The notes beneath the pieces were generated by a model, which had not been told where the DNA came from, made no database searches, and saw only the letters and a list, made by a program, of their open reading frames with translations. A stretch of DNA of 64,000 bases, taken from Shewanella eurypsychrophilus. GTDB lineage: Bacteria > Pseudomonadota > Gammaproteobacteria > Enterobacterales > Shewanellaceae. The stretch lies in contig NZ_CP045503.2 of assembly GCF_007004545.3 (NCBI RefSeq), positions 3,690,102-3,754,101 of the forward strand, given 5' to 3'. Shown piece after piece: positions 19,457-27,931 of the stretch; the first letter of the stretch is position 1, and every line of letters begins with the position of its first letter. The position numbers and the translations under genes were made by a program.

Positions 19457-19810
19457 CCTCTAAATCATCAAATAAATCAATAAATGTACAAACAAAGCAC
19501 AAAAAGTTTGATTAGAGGTGAAAACTGCTACCGATTTCACATACTCGAACGAAAATCAGTCATTTAGAGATGTTGTTGGCCCTGTTTATCATAGTGAGTA
19601 ATAATCGCTTTGCAACATATTACACACAAAAAGCTCACGACGCCCTCCTGCAAGTCAAACGCTTACGTTAACAATATCGGATAGCAATAGGATTCAAGAG
19701 CCAGAAGCACACAAGTGTATCAGACTCGTTACACAACTGACCAAGCTAACTTAAACCCCGCATCCACTTTACTGAGCTAAAACTTAAAACTTAAAGCTTA
19801 AAAAGAGCAC

Positions 19811-19845
19811 AAAAAAAGCCCTATCTCGTTAGATAAGGCTTTATT
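19811..19845 (-). terminator. Terminator after the T2SS secretin gene
   Basis: On the minus strand AAAGCCTTATCT-AACG-AGATAGGGCTTT (one mismatch) is followed by TTTT, about 70 bp after the secretin stop. It separates T2SS transcription from the S-layer-like gene. Confidence 0.88.
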
Positions 19846-19913
19846 GAGTTAAATAAGGCTAGCAGCTAATTTGAATATTGCCAGCCTGATTGAATTGGTA
19901 GGGTGAAAACCCG

Positions 19914-22046
19914 CTACTTAGTCTTTGGCAGACTGATGTTACTTAAGCCTCGCTCGAAGCTTTGGCTGATCTGCTGCCACTGATCGGTACGATGGATCAC
20001 CTTGGGCGTGACTAACATCACTAGCTCGGTCTTAGTGTTAGACCTACTCTCTGTCTTAAATAGGCTACCCAACCAAGGGATATCTTTAAGGAATGGCACG
20101 CCGTCATCATTGGTCGATACATCCGATGACACTAGACCGGCTAAAATAATGGTCTGGCCGCTTTCGGCAACGACCTCAGTTTTAATCGCACGCTCAAAGA
20201 TACTCGGGTTATCACCGGCGCCACTGCTGCCCTTCACTTGGTTAGAGATCTTCTCATCGATCTCCATGATCACTATCCCTTGAGCATTGACTGTAGGCGT
20301 CACGCTGATCTCGACCCCGGTTTTACGGTACTCGACGTTAGTTTTAGATTTATCACCTGAGCCGGTATCATCACTGACCGTTGAACCGACGACTGAGATT
20401 TCGGTTCCCACTGACATGGTTGCCGTCACGCCGTCTCTGACTAATAGTGAGGGGTTAGATAGCACATTAACATATTGATTGGTCTGCAGCGCTGTGGCGA
20501 CTATGCCACCGTCGGCACCGCCGATGGCCAAAGTGCCACCGGTTTTAGAGCTGCCAAACAATGCCCCTGAGGTTGGGATCCCTTCAGGCAAACCGACATT
20601 ACCATTTTTAATGGCGAATTCGACCCCAAGACTGAACTCATCGGTTAAGGTCACCTCGGCGATGATGATGTCGAGTAATACTTGCTTAGGCAGCACATCG
20701 AGCCTGCCTATTAAGGGGATCAGCGTTTGATACTCTTTGCCTGTGGTATAAAACACGATGGCGTTAGAGCGCTCATCGACCACAAAGGTCAATATGTCTG
20801 TCTGTGCGCCAACTTTAGATGTTGTTGAAGGCACCTGGCCTGTGGTTTCACTGTTATTACTATTACTATTGCTATTGCTATTAGCACTTCTACTGCTAGT
20901 ACCACTGCTGGTACCACCGCTACGAGCCGCGACCAAAGGCGCTAAACTTTCACCTATGTCTGAGGCTCTGGCATAGCGAGGATGGTAGATAAAGTATTGT
21001 TTGGTTTCACTCAAGGAAGGCTTGTCGAGTAGCTTGGCCCAGTAACGTACCCGGTTTAAGCCTTGTTGATGAGATGAAAAAATAACCAGCGAATCAATTT
21101 GTGGCAAGGGAACAATCACCACATTTTTATTGTTATGCTTACCTATTGAGATAGGGACACCTTCATTTTCGAGCAGTTGACTCACCTGCTCTGAAAAATC
21201 ATCGATGCCAATAAAGGTAAGATGCAGCAAACCGACATATTTACCTCGGTTGGCGGGGGCGTCAAGCAGGCGAACGATATCCAGCGCCCTTAAAATATTC
21301 TCACGTTTACCACGGATAAATAGCGCACTTTGCTCAAAATCTGCGGTAATCTTGGCATCCACAAGCTGGTTCAGGGTACGCTCAACACTGATTTTGATGC
21401 CGTACTTAAGTGGTACCACCTGAATGATCTCATCATTCGTCATAGGTACACTACTGGTACTGGCACCTATGCCAAACACCATAGACTTGTTATTTTCGGT
21501 CGACTTTTCATGCAAAAAATACACATCGTTTTCAAACAAGATATCGACTTTATTGCTGTCGAGCAGACGCGCGATCACTTCGAAAAAGTTACGTTCAGAG
21601 ATTGATTCAGCGACATTGAGCGTCACGGTTTGTTCACTGCTAACCAGATCTTTATCAATCAGGTAGTTAACCCCAAGCACCTCACCGAAACTGTAATGAA
21701 TAAAGTCTTCTAAAGGAATTTTCTTCGCTGCAGCCGATACCATACGCTCGGTACTGAATTGACTGGCTAGATTGGTCTGCTGTGGGGGGACCCGCTCACT
21801 CGTCGGTAGCGACGCTAAACTGTCATAAACCTGACTTGCCTGACTCGCCGGTTTTTGCTGAACACTGTCACTACTTGAAGTATCACCATTTGTACTCGCA
21901 AGGTAGGAGTCGTTGATCTTAAACTTTTCCTGTTTAGTATCATTCTTTGTCGGCTCACTGGCACAGCCAGCCAACAGCATCACACTGACAAATAACAGGA
22001 TGAGCTTTGGCGTGTAGAATTGGTGCCGGTTACATTTATTGTTCAT
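19914..22046 (-). CDS. gspD: T2SS secretin GspD, lipoprotein form
   Basis: Outer-membrane channel of the type II secretion system. The 710-aa protein has a lipoprotein signal, LLAGC with Cys28, instead of the usual plain Sec signal, recalling self-piloting secretins such as HxcQ and MshL. N-domains span about 100-400. A Ser/Asn-rich linker (about residues 375-400, SANSNSNSNSNNS) interrupts the last N-domain region. The secretin core ends with the signature VPFLKDIPWLGSLF and the LVMLVTPKVI strand. It is the last gene of the minus-strand gspG-to-D run, overlapping the C-like gene by 4 bp. No gspS pilotin gene is nearby, in line with lipidation of the secretin itself. Confidence 0.9.
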   Translation of the reverse strand: MNNKCNRHQFYTPKLILLFVSVMLLAGCASEPTKNDTKQEKFKINDSYLASTNGDTSSSDSVQQKPASQASQVYDSLASLPTSERVPPQQTNLASQFSTERMVSAAAKKIPLEDFIHYSFGEVLGVNYLIDKDLVSSEQTVTLNVAESISERNFFEVIARLLDSNKVDILFENDVYFLHEKSTENNKSMVFGIGASTSSVPMTNDEIIQVVPLKYGIKISVERTLNQLVDAKITADFEQSALFIRGKRENILRALDIVRLLDAPANRGKYVGLLHLTFIGIDDFSEQVSQLLENEGVPISIGKHNNKNVVIVPLPQIDSLVIFSSHQQGLNRVRYWAKLLDKPSLSETKQYFIYHPRYARASDIGESLAPLVAARSGGTSSGTSSRSANSNSNSNSNNSETTGQVPSTTSKVGAQTDILTFVVDERSNAIVFYTTGKEYQTLIPLIGRLDVLPKQVLLDIIIAEVTLTDEFSLGVEFAIKNGNVGLPEGIPTSGALFGSSKTGGTLAIGGADGGIVATALQTNQYVNVLSNPSLLVRDGVTATMSVGTEISVVGSTVSDDTGSGDKSKTNVEYRKTGVEISVTPTVNAQGIVIMEIDEKISNQVKGSSGAGDNPSIFERAIKTEVVAESGQTIILAGLVSSDVSTNDDGVPFLKDIPWLGSLFKTESRSNTKTELVMLVTPKVIHRTDQWQQISQSFERGLSNISLPKTK
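20852..20885 (-). repeat. Hexanucleotide repeat inside gspD
   Basis: A 6-bp-period run alternating CTATTA and CTATTG on the plus strand encodes the alternating Asn-Ser linker of the secretin. Each unit adds two residues and keeps the frame. Confidence 0.75.
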
Positions 22047-22606
22047 GATAATTTAAATAACCTTAATATGATCTGGCGGTCTTCATTTTGGAATACCACA
22101 TGGCTTGCGTTGACCTGTGAGAGTGTATATTTTTCTATATTACCCAGCAAAGGCAGCGTCATTAGCTCTGACTCATTACTGTTCGTATCTGTTTGCACAA
22201 ATACTGCGAAAGTTTGTTCTTGATGAAAAACTCCGGCAAGCTCGTAATAGCGATCACCGATAAATAAGCTGGCTAATTCACCCTGCTGCTCATCTTGCTC
22301 TGCTAACGATAATGCTTTTACCTTAGTTTCAGTGGCGACAAGCTGATTATTATCGGTAGCTGCTTCATTGCTATGATTAAATGCATCGAGTTTATCCTGT
22401 AAGCGCTTTTGCTGCGCTAGGGACAAAACCAACACTTTTGGCATTTGTGGTGCGATAACTTGTTGAAAAGACTGATTGCCATCACTATCTACACCTAGCC
22501 GAGTGAGCGCATCGAACAGTAAGCCCATCACGACAAACGCTACCAGTAACAGTGCTAGCGGACGCTCTTTTAGCCAAACAAGGTTCCAGAATTTTATTAC
22601 TTTCAT
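22043..22606 (-). CDS. GspC-like inner-membrane T2SS protein (short)
   Basis: A 187-aa protein with one N-terminal membrane segment (about residues 17-35) and a periplasmic part ending in a beta-rich domain (SLFIGDRYYELAGVFHQEQT, then ILRLFKLS). Position between gspM and gspD, topology and this domain fit the homology region of GspC that contacts the secretin. It is shorter than classical GspC and has no PDZ domain. The first ATG overlaps the gspM stop (TAATG). I do not recognise it by sequence, so the call rests on context. Confidence 0.6.
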   Translation of the reverse strand: MKVIKFWNLVWLKERPLALLLVAFVVMGLLFDALTRLGVDSDGNQSFQQVIAPQMPKVLVLSLAQQKRLQDKLDAFNHSNEAATDNNQLVATETKVKALSLAEQDEQQGELASLFIGDRYYELAGVFHQEQTFAVFVQTDTNSNESELMTLPLLGNIEKYTLSQVNASHVVFQNEDRQIILRLFKLS

Positions 22607-23172
22607 TACTCTGCTCCCTGTTGTTCATCTTTGGCCACCAAAAATTGTATGACTGCTTTAGCATTGGTCAAACGACCGATACTTGTCTTAGACATACCGG
22701 AGATATTGACTTGCCACTGGGCGAAACGTCTTGGATTAGGTAGCAGTTCTACTGCGGCCGTAAATTGAATAAAATCAGCTAAATCGCCTGTGATACCGAT
22801 CTCAAGACGATATTCAACGTAAGCGTCATGATCTTGTTGACCTAACCAACGAGAGTTGCGCACTTTAAGGTTATTATCTGCAATCAATTTTTCGATTTTT
22901 TGTAGCTGTTTTAGCTGAGTGTTATTTTTATTGCTCGCATCAAAAAATATCGCTTGCTGCTTTGACACAGCAAGCTCAAGTTTTTGCTTTACCTCGGCTA
23001 AATAACCTGATTGAGATACCAGATATTGTCCTTTATCTAATCTAGATTGCAAGCTGCGCATCTCGTCGACCTGTTGACCTTGCCAATCGAACAAGGGCAC
23101 GATAATAAACCGAATTGAGGCCAGCGCCGCCATGATCAAGAGTAGGTTTTTACGATTACTCAGCAGTTCCAT
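22606..23172 (-). CDS. gspM: GspM / PilO-like T2SS assembly protein
   Basis: A 188-aa bitopic protein with a short cytoplasmic N-terminus, a membrane segment at about 10-28, a coiled-coil stretch at 32-95 and a small ferredoxin-like periplasmic domain. This is the GspM/PilO layout, part of the inner-membrane platform with GspL. It overlaps gspL by 17 bp and touches the C-like gene. Sequence similarity to classical GspM is low, so the assignment leans on topology and order. Confidence 0.7.
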   Translation of the reverse strand: MELLSNRKNLLLIMAALASIRFIIVPLFDWQGQQVDEMRSLQSRLDKGQYLVSQSGYLAEVKQKLELAVSKQQAIFFDASNKNNTQLKQLQKIEKLIADNNLKVRNSRWLGQQDHDAYVEYRLEIGITGDLADFIQFTAAVELLPNPRRFAQWQVNISGMSKTSIGRLTNAKAVIQFLVAKDEQQGAE

Positions 23173-24274
23173 CTGTTACCTCCTTTAATATAAATGAGAT
23201 AGCAAACCGCTCTAGGCCGCGATTACGGCTGACTGCATTGATAAATTTAGCATCATCGACTCGCGTTTGTGATGATATATCAGCAAGTGTTTGGGTTGCG
23301 CTGGGCGCCAAGCCTCTCACTGTGATCAATTCGCTTTTATATTCAACTTGGGTAAATTTAACCCCTTGTTCAATGAGGGGCAAGAGTATTGACCATATTG
23401 GCGTTGATATCTCAAGTTGATTCAATAACTGCTCACCATTGCGATATTGCTTTAACTGATGCTGCAGTTGCCGATTTTCATTTAAGAAGTTGGCGATCTC
23501 CGATGATTGCTGTTGGTACTCTGCACTCAACAGATGATGTTTAACTGATAAATAGGCACTGGAGAGTGCTAAATAACCGCAACAGAGAATACCAGAGGCC
23601 AATACCCCCTGTTTTAGCTGACGCTTGGTGAGTGCTCCATCGACTGGCCGCTTTATGAAACAGGTGGGTAGCCAGCTAGAATAGGATGTTATTAATTGCG
23701 TTAGTAATGTTTGAGCATATGCTTCAGCATCTATGTTTACTTGTGATGAACTGGCGCTAACCGATGACATCCACATAAAATGCTCAATGCTTTGACAGCC
23801 AAGTTCACTGGTCGCAGAATGAATGCCACTCTCTGTTAGGCAGCTAAAGAGATCTCCCTTATGTGTGGTAACCCTAGTCACTGTGTCCTTTTGCGCGAAT
23901 AACAGCGACTCTGGGATCAACCATTTTACCGACTTAGGGAGGCTTGCTAGAACGGGGGCGTCGAACTCCCAATAAGTCACACTGTAGCGATTATCGGACA
24001 CATGTTTAATCAGGTGTTGTACCAATTTGGTTGGCTGACTTTGATGTTCAATTTTTAAGATCGCTTTTAGTTCACGCAGCGAAGGCGCTTTATATTCACG
24101 ACTCGTCTCTGTGTAGTGACCTCTTGCGATGACAGATATCAATGTTCCTTTAGCCGGCTCGGTGACAGCACACCAGCTGACCAGCCCTTGCTCTACTTCA
24201 ATAGACAGTTGATGCCATTGATTAGAATACAAGCTAATTCTATTTTTAAGTATGCTTTTTAATCTGTTTTTCAT
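23156..24274 (-). CDS. gspL: GspL-like T2SS platform protein
   Basis: A 372-aa protein with a cytoplasmic N-terminal half of about 225 residues, one membrane segment near residues 228-247 and a periplasmic part with a coiled coil and a small alpha-beta domain. This is the GspL layout that links the GspE ATPase to GspM. The cytoplasmic part is divergent, with no clear actin-like motifs by eye. It follows gspK by 18 bp and overlaps gspM. Confidence 0.7.
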   Translation of the reverse strand: MKNRLKSILKNRISLYSNQWHQLSIEVEQGLVSWCAVTEPAKGTLISVIARGHYTETSREYKAPSLRELKAILKIEHQSQPTKLVQHLIKHVSDNRYSVTYWEFDAPVLASLPKSVKWLIPESLLFAQKDTVTRVTTHKGDLFSCLTESGIHSATSELGCQSIEHFMWMSSVSASSSQVNIDAEAYAQTLLTQLITSYSSWLPTCFIKRPVDGALTKRQLKQGVLASGILCCGYLALSSAYLSVKHHLLSAEYQQQSSEIANFLNENRQLQHQLKQYRNGEQLLNQLEISTPIWSILLPLIEQGVKFTQVEYKSELITVRGLAPSATQTLADISSQTRVDDAKFINAVSRNRGLERFAISFILKEVTDGTAE

Positions 24275-24292
24275 TCCATTAATCTTAAAGTG

Positions 24293-25216
24293 TTAGCTTT
24301 TTGCTTTAATTAAATATGGGGCGATATCATTATTAGGCTGTAATGTTATATCCAGTAGCGCGCGCATCCGAATTTCGCCTTGCTGTACTTCGAATGTCAT
24401 TAGCATATCGTTGCTATTTAAAAAACCATAATCATCACTAGTTTGTGTGCCTGTAATGGCTTTAAAGTTATGTTTATTTAATGTTCCACTTTGACGCGCT
24501 GACTCTAGATCCTGTAAATAGCTAGAGTCAATTAACGCCGCCCAAATTTGTGGGGGGGAATTGAGTATGTTTATATAGGAACTTGCATATAAAGTCATAC
24601 AACAATCGACAGCCTGGTCAATTGTTGTGAGCAATGACGGCTCATCTTGCATTAATACCTTCAAGATATCACTGTATTCTGACTTAAACTGTATGGGTGC
24701 AAACCTAGGTGTGACACCATAATCAGTAAAGTTCTGTATTGGAACACCACCAAATTGCCATTTTGCTTGATCATTTTGCCAATTTTTAATACTCGTCTCT
24801 AGGATACCAGCTTTTTCTTCAGGTAATCCATAATGTTGTAAGTAATGGCTCTGAATCGATCTAGAGGTCGATATCATAGAAATTAGCCCATTGGCATCTT
24901 GAAGACTCACGCGAACATTGCCTACACGAAAGGGCTCACCATGAAAGTTCCAATCTAAGGCTTCAGCATCATTATTCTCAGCAGGTTGACCATGCGAGCG
25001 AGTCAGTAGTTCGTAAGTCACCTGCGATTGAGCTGAATAGATCTGCATCTCTGCGTTAAGTTTATCGACGAAACCTGAAGCCAGCCTTACTTGGGTTTTA
25101 ACGTTAAAGCCGATCTGCAAAGCAAGTAACATAATCAGCGAACTGATTAACAGTACTTGGATCAGGGCTACCCCATCTTGCTTACGTGCTCTCATTACGA
25201 TACGGCCCCTATTCAT
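24293..25216 (-). CDS. gspK: T2SS minor pseudopilin GspK
   Basis: The large minor pseudopilin that caps the pseudopilus tip. The 307-aa protein has a prepilin leader ending KQDG (Gly15), followed by VALIQVLLISSLIMLLALQI. Position +5 of the mature part is Gln rather than Glu, as expected for GspK, which lacks Glu5. A large globular domain follows. It overlaps gspJ by 8 bp. A second ATG at 25195 is an alternative start. Confidence 0.85.
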   Translation of the reverse strand: MNRGRIVMRARKQDGVALIQVLLISSLIMLLALQIGFNVKTQVRLASGFVDKLNAEMQIYSAQSQVTYELLTRSHGQPAENNDAEALDWNFHGEPFRVGNVRVSLQDANGLISMISTSRSIQSHYLQHYGLPEEKAGILETSIKNWQNDQAKWQFGGVPIQNFTDYGVTPRFAPIQFKSEYSDILKVLMQDEPSLLTTIDQAVDCCMTLYASSYINILNSPPQIWAALIDSSYLQDLESARQSGTLNKHNFKAITGTQTSDDYGFLNSNDMLMTFEVQQGEIRMRALLDITLQPNNDIAPYLIKAKS

Positions 25217-25889
25217 CTGTGGTTGAGTAACGGCTTAGAGGAAAAATAGGTGAGGTGAGTTCGATCAGCCAGTGGTACTCCCGATCGTTGGCACTCCATT
25301 TTAGCTGTATTTTTTCTGGTGGGATCATTGTGGCTAAGCTATTAAACTCACTGAACCAGCGATAAACCTTACGCTGGTATGCTTCTTGTGAACTGTCACT
25401 CTTCTCCTCGCCATAGTAATTAAATTCAACATCTGAAATTTGCTTATCGACGACGACAGTATAGGTATATTCGATGGCTTGATCGGTTCTGGTTAACAAC
25501 TGCTTATCCATGGGAGATTCTTGATAAACAAGCTTGTAACTAAAATCATTGTTTTGCTCTACGAATATCCTAATTACCGCCGCTTTTCCTGGCTGGCTTA
25601 TGGAGTCACCACTGACAGCAACAAAGCCGGTGGTTTTACCTTCAAAATAGTATCTAGGGTGGCCCTTGGTGTTAAAGGCGACATAGGGGGTTATGCCACT
25701 GATGGCAGTTTTGATTATATCGTGGTGTCGTATGTCGTAGAAGGTTTTGTAGAAGTGACCTACTCGGCCATCCCAAAAGCGACTAAATTGGCTATAGGCA
25801 AAAGAGGAGACAGCAATGATCCCCATCAATAACACCATGGAGATCAGCATCTCTATCAATGTAAAACCGTGAGATCTCTTTAAGGCCAT
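25209..25889 (-). CDS. gspJ: T2SS minor pseudopilin GspJ
   Basis: Minor pseudopilin of the tip complex with H, I and K. The 226-aa protein has a very short leader, MALKRSHG, cleaved before FTLIEMLISM with Glu at mature +5. The length suits GspJ (about 200-230 aa). It overlaps gspI by 10 bp and gspK by 8 bp. Processing needs a prepilin peptidase that is not encoded in this window. Confidence 0.87.
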   Translation of the reverse strand: MALKRSHGFTLIEMLISMVLLMGIIAVSSFAYSQFSRFWDGRVGHFYKTFYDIRHHDIIKTAISGITPYVAFNTKGHPRYYFEGKTTGFVAVSGDSISQPGKAAVIRIFVEQNNDFSYKLVYQESPMDKQLLTRTDQAIEYTYTVVVDKQISDVEFNYYGEEKSDSSQEAYQRKVYRWFSEFNSLATMIPPEKIQLKWSANDREYHWLIELTSPIFPLSRYSTTDE

Positions 25890-26329
25890 GATAACTCGTT
25901 ATAGGTGAATGTCCGACTGTTACCACCCACTGCCACTGTTAATGATACCAACCATAATTTGTATATTTTAGTTGGGGTCACAAATTGGCCTAACTCGGGA
26001 TCAAACTTTTGTGGAGCTGCACTTTGTTTTACCACTTCTGCTTGCCAAAAGTATTCAACGCCGCCCGACACAGAAGCGCCCTCTAAGCTGGATTGATTTT
26101 GGTGTGCAAGGATCTGAACTTTGATCAATGGGGTGATCTCACTCACGACACTGATGCCTTTGAGTGTCGATGTGGCTTTACTGGTTGAGATAACTGCGCC
26201 ACCGTATACGGATACGGCAGCTGCAAGCACCATAAACATGATAAATCCGGCAACTAAGGTCTCAATAAGTGTGAAGCCATGCTGTTGTGATTTGCAAGGG
26301 TATTGATTCATCTGCGTATATTTGTTCAT
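25880..26329 (-). CDS. gspI: T2SS minor pseudopilin GspI
   Basis: Minor pseudopilin that nucleates the tip complex. I take the ATG at 26329, giving 149 aa; a TTG at 26338 overlapping the gspH stop is the alternative. The leader ends SQQHG (Gly18) before FTLIETLVAGFIMFMVLA, with Glu at +5. The C-terminal domain is small. It lies between gspH and gspJ in the usual order. Confidence 0.85.
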   Translation of the reverse strand: MNKYTQMNQYPCKSQQHGFTLIETLVAGFIMFMVLAAAVSVYGGAVISTSKATSTLKGISVVSEITPLIKVQILAHQNQSSLEGASVSGGVEYFWQAEVVKQSAAPQKFDPELGQFVTPTKIYKLWLVSLTVAVGGNSRTFTYNELSWP

Positions 26330-26334
26330 GCTAG

Positions 26335-26748
26335 TCAAAATTTTGAATTGAGTAGTTCAATTAAATCCAATGTTTGCCATTTTTCATTTCGATAATAGCG
26401 CACCCTCGTCGTACTCGGTAGCCCAGTACGATGAAAAGAGATAAGTTGCTCACTGAACGTAATTTTTTCGAAATAAAACACGCTGCTACGATCACTATGT
26501 TCGCCGATAGTGACGTCTGTTTTGCCAAGGCGCATCGTTTGTGTGCACTTGCATAAATAGGCCTTGTAACTACTTTCTTTAACCAGAGACTGAAACTTCA
26601 ATACTTCTCTTTGAGTTTGGGTCTTATCCACCATGTTCATGCCGACACCACCAACAAGGGAGATGAGTAGCATACCTATGGTGAGTACGACTAAAAGCTC
26701 TATCAGTGTAAAACCGTCACCGGATGTTAACTTTTTATCCAAAATCAT
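26335..26748 (-). CDS. gspH: T2SS minor pseudopilin GspH
   Basis: Minor pseudopilin linking the tip to the major pseudopilin shaft. The start chosen is the ATG at 26748 (137 aa), which overlaps gspF by 14 bp; a longer reading to 26802 would put an unlikely hydrophobic stretch before the leader. The leader MILDKKLTSGDG is cleaved before FTLIELLVVLTIGMLLISLV, with Glu at +5. The globular domain has two Cys in CKCTQT near residue 62. Confidence 0.85.
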   Translation of the reverse strand: MILDKKLTSGDGFTLIELLVVLTIGMLLISLVGGVGMNMVDKTQTQREVLKFQSLVKESSYKAYLCKCTQTMRLGKTDVTIGEHSDRSSVFYFEKITFSEQLISFHRTGLPSTTRVRYYRNEKWQTLDLIELLNSKF

Positions 26749-27931
26749 TGATCGACACAATACTGAGCAACATGACCACAACAACAGAGCCAACGATGCC
26801 ACCCATAAATAGAATCAAGATAGGCTCTAAAAGATTAGTGATCTTAGTTGTCCAGCTTTCAAACTCAACCTTAGAGCGTGAAGCGACCTCATCAAAGGCA
26901 ATTGACATATCACCACTCTCTTCAGCGACCTCAAGCAAAGATACATAAAAATCAGGATATATGACGGATTGAGAGAGCTTCTCAGTTAACCTTCCCCCCT
27001 CTCTGATCTGTTTTTGCACTGTCAGTAACTCAAGTTTTACGACACTATTTTTTACACTATCAAGCGCGAGTAAAATGGCTTTATCTAGCGATAATCCAGC
27101 GTTTAACATCATAGCCATCGACGAATTAAATCTAATTCTCTCCATGACGACAACGAAAGTAGATATGACTGGTGTATGTAGAAAGAAGCGATCGAACTTC
27201 TGTTTACCTTCACTTTTATTCAAAAACGTTCGAATTGCAAAAGCTGAAGCAATGATCAACGCAAGCAGAAAAAATTGGTAATTGATGAAAAAATCACTGG
27301 TACCAAGCAAGATCCGAGTATAGGAAGGCAAGTCTTTAACATTATCGAATAAACTGGACAGCTGAGGCACAATAAAGTTGAAAACAAACACAATACACAC
27401 GACACACACAGACAAAATGACCATAGGGTAAACGAGTGCTTGTAGTGCTTTACGCTTCAGATCTTTTTTAAACTTAAGATCCTCGGCCAAACTGGCAAAG
27501 ATATCTGGCAGTGTTCCGGTCTCTTCGCCCATTTTAACTAAGTTAATGTATAGGGGATCAAAATATTCAGGGTAAGCCGCAAGACTGGTTGACAGCATGG
27601 TGCCCTGCTTTACTTTTTGACAAACATCATCCAGTAATGCTTTCAAAGCCAGATTGCTCTTGCTCCTTTTGACAATCTCTAAGCCACGATCGATCTTTAC
27701 TCCGCTGCGTAATAACAGTGACAGTTCAGCAGTTAAAAACTCTATATCATCGAGAGTGAGTCTTTTCTCACCGAACAAGCCGCCAATCTGAGTCGAAACG
27801 GGTTCCAACTTGGCCGGTTTAAGGCCCTGTTCGTTAAGGCGTTTAGTTGCCGTTAGCTTATCGATTGCTTCGATATGGCCTTTACGACTGTTGCCTTCAC
27901 TATCATACGCTTGATATTTAAAATCAGCCAC
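26735..27931 (-). CDS. gspF: T2SS inner-membrane platform protein GspF
   Basis: Polytopic core of the T2SS inner-membrane platform that couples ATP hydrolysis by GspE to pseudopilus assembly. At 398 aa it has the standard length. It shows the duplicated T2SF domain (about 70-193 and 270-395), each with a helical cytoplasmic part, and three membrane segments, including LEPILILFMGGIVGSVVVVM at the C-terminus. Its start overlaps the gspE stop. Confidence 0.92.
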   Translation of the reverse strand: MADFKYQAYDSEGNSRKGHIEAIDKLTATKRLNEQGLKPAKLEPVSTQIGGLFGEKRLTLDDIEFLTAELSLLLRSGVKIDRGLEIVKRSKSNLALKALLDDVCQKVKQGTMLSTSLAAYPEYFDPLYINLVKMGEETGTLPDIFASLAEDLKFKKDLKRKALQALVYPMVILSVCVVCIVFVFNFIVPQLSSLFDNVKDLPSYTRILLGTSDFFINYQFFLLALIIASAFAIRTFLNKSEGKQKFDRFFLHTPVISTFVVVMERIRFNSSMAMMLNAGLSLDKAILLALDSVKNSVVKLELLTVQKQIREGGRLTEKLSQSVIYPDFYVSLLEVAEESGDMSIAFDEVASRSKVEFESWTTKITNLLEPILILFMGGIVGSVVVVMLLSIVSINDFG

